A stretch of 8,620 nucleotides of DNA from an uncultured Polymorphobacter sp. (lineage in GTDB: Bacteria; Pseudomonadota; Alphaproteobacteria; Sphingomonadales; Sphingomonadaceae), in contig CALDHQ010000111.1 of NCBI GenBank assembly GCA_937894055.1, positions 1 to 8,620 on the forward strand. The letters are read 5' to 3'. The position numbers were made by a program, and so were the translations under genes. Shown in pieces: positions 4,776 to 8,620 of this stretch (positions within the stretch are counted from its first letter, which is position 1; every line of letters starts with the position of its first letter). A model generated the notes under the pieces. It worked only from the letters and a program-made list of their open reading frames with translations, was not told the origin of the DNA and did no database searches.

Positions 4776-5231
4776 ATGACTGTAGTGCGCGTAGCGACGG
4801 CCTTTGCGGCGATGGCGATCATTGTCGCGGCGCCCGGTTGCTCCAACAAGAAAGCCAAGGCCGCGAGTGCCAGCGCTGAACCGGCGATGGCGCCGTCGCG
4901 CGTCACCGCGATCGGCGTCAACGCCTATCTGTGGCGCGCCAGCCTGGAAACACTGAGCTTCATGCCGCTGGCACAGGTCGATTCGAACGGTGGCGTCATC
5001 GTCACCGACTGGTACGTCAATCCGCAGTCGCCCAGCGAACGCGTCAAGGTGTCGGTCGCCATTCTTGATACCGATCTGCGCGCCGATGCGCTGCGCGTGT
5101 CGGTCAACCGCCAGGAACTCGGCGCCGCCGGCTGGGTCGATGCCCCGGTCCGCGCCGGCACCGTGCAGAAGCTTGAGGAAACCATCCTCGAGCGCGCGCG
5201 TCGCCTCCGCCAATCGCAATTGCCGAGCTAG
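4776..5231 (+). CDS. DUF3576 domain lipoprotein
   Basis: This is a 151-residue predicted lipoprotein. The signal sequence MTVVRVATAFAAMAIIVAAP ends in a lipobox-like APGC with the acylated cysteine at C22. A short Lys/Ala/Ser linker follows, then the DUF3576 domain from about residue 45: IGVNAYLWRASLETLSFMPLAQVD, a GGVIVTDWYVNPQSP(S)ER segment, a KVSVAILDTDLRADALRVSV stretch, and a final helix LEETILERARRLRQ. Molecular function is unknown. The alanine at -3 of the lipobox is less usual than leucine but is tolerated in alphaproteobacteria. It is the first gene of the unit, 15 bases before leuS, and this placement next to leuS, lptE and holA is conserved in relatives. Together with LptE this suggests an envelope role, which is inference from context. 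Confidence 0.85.
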   Translation: MTVVRVATAFAAMAIIVAAPGCSNKKAKAASASAEPAMAPSRVTAIGVNAYLWRASLETLSFMPLAQVDSNGGVIVTDWYVNPQSPSERVKVSVAILDTDLRADALRVSVNRQELGAAGWVDAPVRAGTVQKLEETILERARRLRQSQLPS

Positions 5232-5246
5232 TTACCGGAAAAATCC

Positions 5247-7766
5247 ATGTCTACCAGGTTCAACCCCGCGGCCGCCGAAGCCCGCTGGCAGGCCGCATGG
5301 TCTGCCGCGGGCAGCTATGTCGCGAACGACGCCAGCCCCAAGCCCAAGACCTATGTGCTTGAAATGTTTCCCTATCCATCGGGACGCATCCACATGGGGC
5401 ACGTCCGCAACTATTCGATGGGCGATGTCATTGCCCGCGTCCGCCGCGCGCAGGGCTTTGAAGTGCTCCACCCGATGGGGTGGGACGCGTTCGGCATGCC
5501 CGCCGAAAACGCCGCGTTCGAAAAGAACAGCCACCCCGGCACCTGGACGCGCGCCAATATCGCGACGATGCGCGGCCAGCTGCAGCGGCTGGGTTTCGCG
5601 CTCGACTGGAGCCGCGAGCTGGCGACCTGCGAGCCTGACTATTACGGCCAGGAACAGGCGCTGTTCCTCGACCTGCTGGCGCACGGGCTGGTCTATCGCA
5701 AGGAAAGCTCGGTCAACTGGGACCCGGTCGACAACACCGTGCTCGCCAATGAACAGGTCATCGACGGCAAGGGCTGGCGTTCGGGCGCAACCATCGAACG
5801 TCGTAAACTGAACCAGTGGTTCCTGAAGATCACCGACTTCGCCGACGAATTGCTCGACGGTCTGGCGACGCTCGACGCCTGGCCCGACAAGGTGCGGCTG
5901 ATGCAGGAAAACTGGATCGGCAAGTCGCAGGGCATGCGGTTCCGCTTTGCGCTGGCCGAAGCCGCCGTCGGCCATGATGGCTTCGAAGTCTTCACCACGC
6001 GCCCCGACACGCTGTTCGGCGCGAGCTTTGCCGCGATTGCCGCCGATCACCCGCTGAGTTTGGCGCTCGCTGAATCCAATCCGGCGCTCGCCGCGTTCAA
6101 CGCTGAATGCCGCGCCACCGGCACGGCCGCGGCGGAAGTCGAAGCGCAGGAGAAGAAGGGCTTCGACACCGGGCTGTCGGTCGTCCACCCGCTCGACCCC
6201 AGCATCCGCCTGCCGGTGTTCGTCGCCAACTTCGTGCTGATGGATTACGGCACTGGCGCCATCTTCGGCTGCCCGGCGCATGACCAACGCGACCTTGATT
6301 TCGCGCGCAAATATGCGCTGCCGGTGCCGCGCGTCGTCGCCCCCGAAGGCGAAGCCGACGCCCCCATCGGCGACGAGGCCTATACCGGCCCCGGTACGCT
6401 GGTGCACTCGCGCTTCCTGAACGGCATGAGCGTCGACGCTGCCAAGGCTGCGGTCATCGCGCGCGCCGAAGCCGAAGGCTGGGGCACCGGCACCACCGTC
6501 TGGCGCCTGCGCGACTGGGGCGTGTCGCGCCAGCGCTACTGGGGCACGCCGATCCCGATCATCCACTGCGACGCCTGCGGCGCGGTGCCGGTGCCGCGCG
6601 CGCAATTGCCCGTCGTGCTCCCCGAAGATGTGACGTTCGATGCACCGGGCAACCCGCTCGACCGCCATCCGACCTGGAAGCATGTCGATTGCCCGTCGTG
6701 CGGCAAGCCGGCGCGCCGCGAAACCGACACGCTCGATACCTTCGTCAATTCGAGCTGGTATTTCCTGCGTTTCGCCAGCGCGCCCGCCGACCGGCCGTTC
6801 GACCCCGAAATGATCAAGGCGTGGCTGCCCGTCGCACAGTATATCGGCGGCGTCGAACACGCGATTTTGCACCTGCTCTACGCGCGCTTCTGGACGCGCG
6901 CGCTGCGCCGTATCGGCATGATCGACATCGCCGAGCCGTTCAAGGGCCTGTTCACCCAAGGCATGGTGACGCACGAGACCTACAAGAACGCCGCTGGCCA
7001 GTGGCTGGAGCCGACCGCAGTCGAACGCCGGGACGGTGCATGGGTCGAAGTCGCCAGCGGCGCCGCCGTCGAACTCGGCCGCATCGAGAAGATGTCGAAG
7101 TCGAAGAAGAACGTCGTCGACCCCGACGCGATCATCGCCGCGTACGGTGCTGACGCCGTACGCTGGTTCATGCTGTCCGACTCACCCCCCGAACGCGACC
7201 TGACCTGGTCCGAAGCCGGCATCGAGGGCGCCTGGCGCTATGTCCAGCGCGTCTGGCGCCTGGTGCAAGGCAATGATGGCACCGCCACCGGCGAGGATCT
7301 GCCGCTGGCGCGATTGACGCACAAGACCATCGCCGGCGTCACCGCCGATATCGACAAGCTGCAGTTCAACAAGGCCGTCGCGCGGCTGTACGAACTCGCC
7401 AACGCCATCGAACGCGCGCCCGCTAGTGCGACGCGCAGCGCCTCGATCGCCACGCTGGTGCAGCTCGCCGCGCCGATGATGCCGCACCTGGCCGAAGAAT
7501 GCTGGGCGACGCTGGGCCATGGCAACATGGTCATCGATGCGCCATGGCCGGTCGCCGATCCGGCGCTGCTGGTCGATGACAGCGTCACCATCGCGGTGCA
7601 GATCAACGGCAAGCTCAAGCTGACGCTCGACCTGCCCAAGGGCCACCCGCGCGAAGCGGTCGAAGCTGCGGTGCTGACCCACGAAAAGATCGTGCGCGCG
7701 TTGGACGGCAAGCCGCCGCGCAAGGTCATCGTCGTCCCCGACCGGCTGGTCAATCTCGTCGCATGA
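5247..7766 (+). CDS. leuS: Leucyl-tRNA synthetase
   Basis: The enzyme charges tRNA-Leu with leucine in the cytosol. It has 839 residues, normal for bacterial LeuRS, with all domains in order. The class I HIGH signature is HMGH at 49-52 within [16 protein letters not shown]. The CP1 editing domain spans roughly 225-410, with the Thr-rich TTRPDTLFG at 250-258 and the editing aspartate D346 in GCPAHDQRD. The [13 protein letters not shown] segment comes next. A zinc ribbon has C441-x2-C444 and C482-x2-C485. KMSKS is at 615-619, followed by the anticodon-binding helices and a C-terminal domain ending [13 protein letters not shown]. No key residue is missing, so editing of mischarged tRNA should be intact. 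The Shine-Dalgarno is weak (CCGGAAAAATCC). The stop overlaps the lptE start as ATGA. Confidence 0.98.
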   Translation: MSTRFNPAAAEARWQAAWSAAGSYVANDASPKPKTYVLEMFPYPSGRIHMGHVRNYSMGDVIARVRRAQGFEVLHPMGWDAFGMPAENAAFEKNSHPGTWTRANIATMRGQLQRLGFALDWSRELATCEPDYYGQEQALFLDLLAHGLVYRKESSVNWDPVDNTVLANEQVIDGKGWRSGATIERRKLNQWFLKITDFADELLDGLATLDAWPDKVRLMQENWIGKSQGMRFRFALAEAAVGHDGFEVFTTRPDTLFGASFAAIAADHPLSLALAESNPALAAFNAECRATGTAAAEVEAQEKKGFDTGLSVVHPLDPSIRLPVFVANFVLMDYGTGAIFGCPAHDQRDLDFARKYALPVPRVVAPEGEADAPIGDEAYTGPGTLVHSRFLNGMSVDAAKAAVIARAEAEGWGTGTTVWRLRDWGVSRQRYWGTPIPIIHCDACGAVPVPRAQLPVVLPEDVTFDAPGNPLDRHPTWKHVDCPSCGKPARRETDTLDTFVNSSWYFLRFASAPADRPFDPEMIKAWLPVAQYIGGVEHAILHLLYARFWTRALRRIGMIDIAEPFKGLFTQGMVTHETYKNAAGQWLEPTAVERRDGAWVEVASGAAVELGRIEKMSKSKKNVVDPDAIIAAYGADAVRWFMLSDSPPERDLTWSEAGIEGAWRYVQRVWRLVQGNDGTATGEDLPLARLTHKTIAGVTADIDKLQFNKAVARLYELANAIERAPASATRSASIATLVQLAAPMMPHLAEECWATLGHGNMVIDAPWPVADPALLVDDSVTIAVQINGKLKLTLDLPKGHPREAVEAAVLTHEKIVRALDGKPPRKVIVVPDRLVNLVA

Positions 7767-8287
7767 ACCGCGCGCGCGCCTTAACGGCAGGCGCGCTGCT
7801 CGCGGCTGGGCTGATGCTGGGCAGCTGCGGCCTGCAGCCGGTGTACAGCGGCGGCAGCACCGGCACCGTGGCGACCGCGATGAGCGATATCGCCATTGCG
7901 CCGATTGCCAACGGCAAAGGCTATCTGGTCAGCACCGCGCTGCGTCATGAACTCGGGCCGGTGAATGGCAACCCGCAGTTCCGCATCGAAATCGAACTGG
8001 AGGAGCAGATCCTCGGCTTCGGTATCCGCGACAACAATACCATCGCGGCCGAGCGCATCACCCTGCGCGCGCGCTACGAGCTCAAGGACGCCAATGGCAA
8101 GGTGCTGCTGCTGGCGACCACCGGCTCGGACATGTCGATCGACAACGTCAGCAGCTCGGACTACGCGACCGTGGCGGCCGAAACCTCGGCCATCGAGCGG
8201 CTGTCGATTGTCGTCGCGCAGCAGATCGCGCAGCGGCTGACGCTCTTCGCCAAAAGCGGCCAGTTGGTGCCCGCAGCCGCCAAATGA
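7763..8287 (+). CDS. lptE: LPS-assembly lipoprotein LptE
   Basis: This is a 174-residue outer-membrane lipoprotein that plugs and supports the LptD barrel, which inserts lipopolysaccharide in the outer leaflet. A hydrophobic signal ([16 protein letters not shown]) ends at a lipobox LGSC with C22 and leads into GLQPVYSGG, the hallmark start of mature LptE. The remainder alternates short strands and a C-terminal helix ([21 protein letters not shown]), as in the RplB/LptE fold. The start is fixed by the ATGA overlap with leuS at 7763-7766, and no separate ribosome-binding site is evident, so translation is probably coupled. Length fits alphaproteobacterial LptE. Confidence 0.93.
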   Translation: MNRARALTAGALLAAGLMLGSCGLQPVYSGGSTGTVATAMSDIAIAPIANGKGYLVSTALRHELGPVNGNPQFRIEIELEEQILGFGIRDNNTIAAERITLRARYELKDANGKVLLLATTGSDMSIDNVSSSDYATVAAETSAIERLSIVVAQQIAQRLTLFAKSGQLVPAAAK

Positions 8288-8620
8288 AGGCCGACAAGCA
8301 ACAGCTTGCAGCCAATCTCACCCGGCTCGACCCGAAACTGCGACTGGTGCTGCTGCACGGCCGCGACGAGGCCGCATCGCGCGACATGGCACGCCAGATC
8401 GCGCGCCAGTTCGATGCTGCGGACAATCCGCTGGCACAGACGCTGATTGCCGCCGCGACGCTCAAGGATGACCCGTCAGCGCTCGCGGCAGCCGCCGCCG
8501 AAGTCTCGATGTTCGGCGACCGCACGCTGGTCCGTGTCGACGATGCCGGCGACGAGGTGCTCGATGCCGTGACGCTGTTGCTCAACGCCGAAGTGGCCGG
8601 TAATCCGGTGCTGATTGTCG
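8284..8620 (+). CDS. holA: DNA polymerase III subunit delta (5' part, runs off window)
   Basis: The frame opens at ATG 8284, overlapping the lptE stop as ATGA, and stays open to the window edge, about 112 residues of an expected 340 or so. The N-terminus [20 protein letters not shown], then LVLLHGRDEAASRDMARQIA, matches the P-loop-like start of HolA, where LxxGxD is followed by a helix. FGDRTLVRVDDAGD corresponds to the conserved SLFGxRRLVxV segment. Delta opens the beta sliding clamp within the clamp-loader complex during replication. Coupling with lptE and leuS is the usual alphaproteobacterial arrangement. Confidence 0.93.
   Translation, partial: MKADKQQLAANLTRLDPKLRLVLLHGRDEAASRDMARQIARQFDAADNPLAQTLIAAATLKDDPSALAAAAAEVSMFGDRTLVRVDDAGDEVLDAVTLLLNAEVAGNPVLIV

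Noticed and set aside
5232..6974. 580-residue minus-strand frame
   Set aside because: It is fully antisense to leuS, with Arg/Ala/Gly-rich composition and no recognisable motif.
1..8620. CRISPR array, tRNA/rRNA genes, insertion sequence with transposase, or a defence or biosynthetic cluster
   Set aside because: No regularly spaced direct repeats, no cloverleaf-like or rRNA sequence and no transposase motif were seen. The HNH protein is a conserved chromosomal type without defence partners.

Overview
The window is GC-rich chromosomal DNA from an alphaproteobacterium, most likely a sphingomonad (Sphingomonadales). The evidence is the order DUF3576 lipoprotein - leuS - lptE - holA, the short HIG1-type membrane protein next to a PduO-type adenosyltransferase, the HNH protein convergent with yggS, and the strong G/C preference at third codon positions. 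The taxonomic call is inference from family resemblance and gene order; no search was run.

Layout. Bases 2-322 are the 3' end of an outer-membrane beta-barrel gene (+), followed by a strong hairpin terminator that also serves a minus-strand gene ending at 388. From about 388 to 1345 the sequence is a mosaic. It holds the C-terminal part of an unrecognised minus-strand protein, then a plus-strand fragment of an FGGY sugar kinase C-terminal domain, then a plus-strand fragment resembling the ChaN/Tiki haem-binding family, then the cut-off 3' end of a minus-strand cob(I)alamin adenosyltransferase. Each piece seems to stop where the next begins. Bases 1265-2015 (minus) are a two-gene unit, HIG1-type protein then adenosyltransferase. 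A 310-base divergent intergenic region rich in inverted repeats separates it from an HNH-endonuclease gene (+, 2326-2934). A REP/MITE-like palindrome of about 96 bases fills the convergent gap to yggS (minus, 3032-3706), which lies downstream of a small outer-membrane barrel gene (minus, 3740-4546).

From 4726 onward a plus-strand housekeeping unit runs off the right edge: promoter, DUF3576 lipoprotein, leucyl-tRNA synthetase, LptE, and the N-terminal part of DNA polymerase III delta (HolA). LeuS/LptE and LptE/HolA overlap by ATGA, so they are probably translationally coupled.

Most of the window is ordinary core genome, and I see no convincing new multi-gene system. What deserves a second look is the mosaic of broken genes at about 745-1345, the 13-base terminus of the REP-like element lying exactly at the adenosyltransferase breakpoint, and the cluster of dyad symmetries upstream of the HNH gene. 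An assembly misjoin or a repeat-mediated rearrangement could each explain the mosaic.
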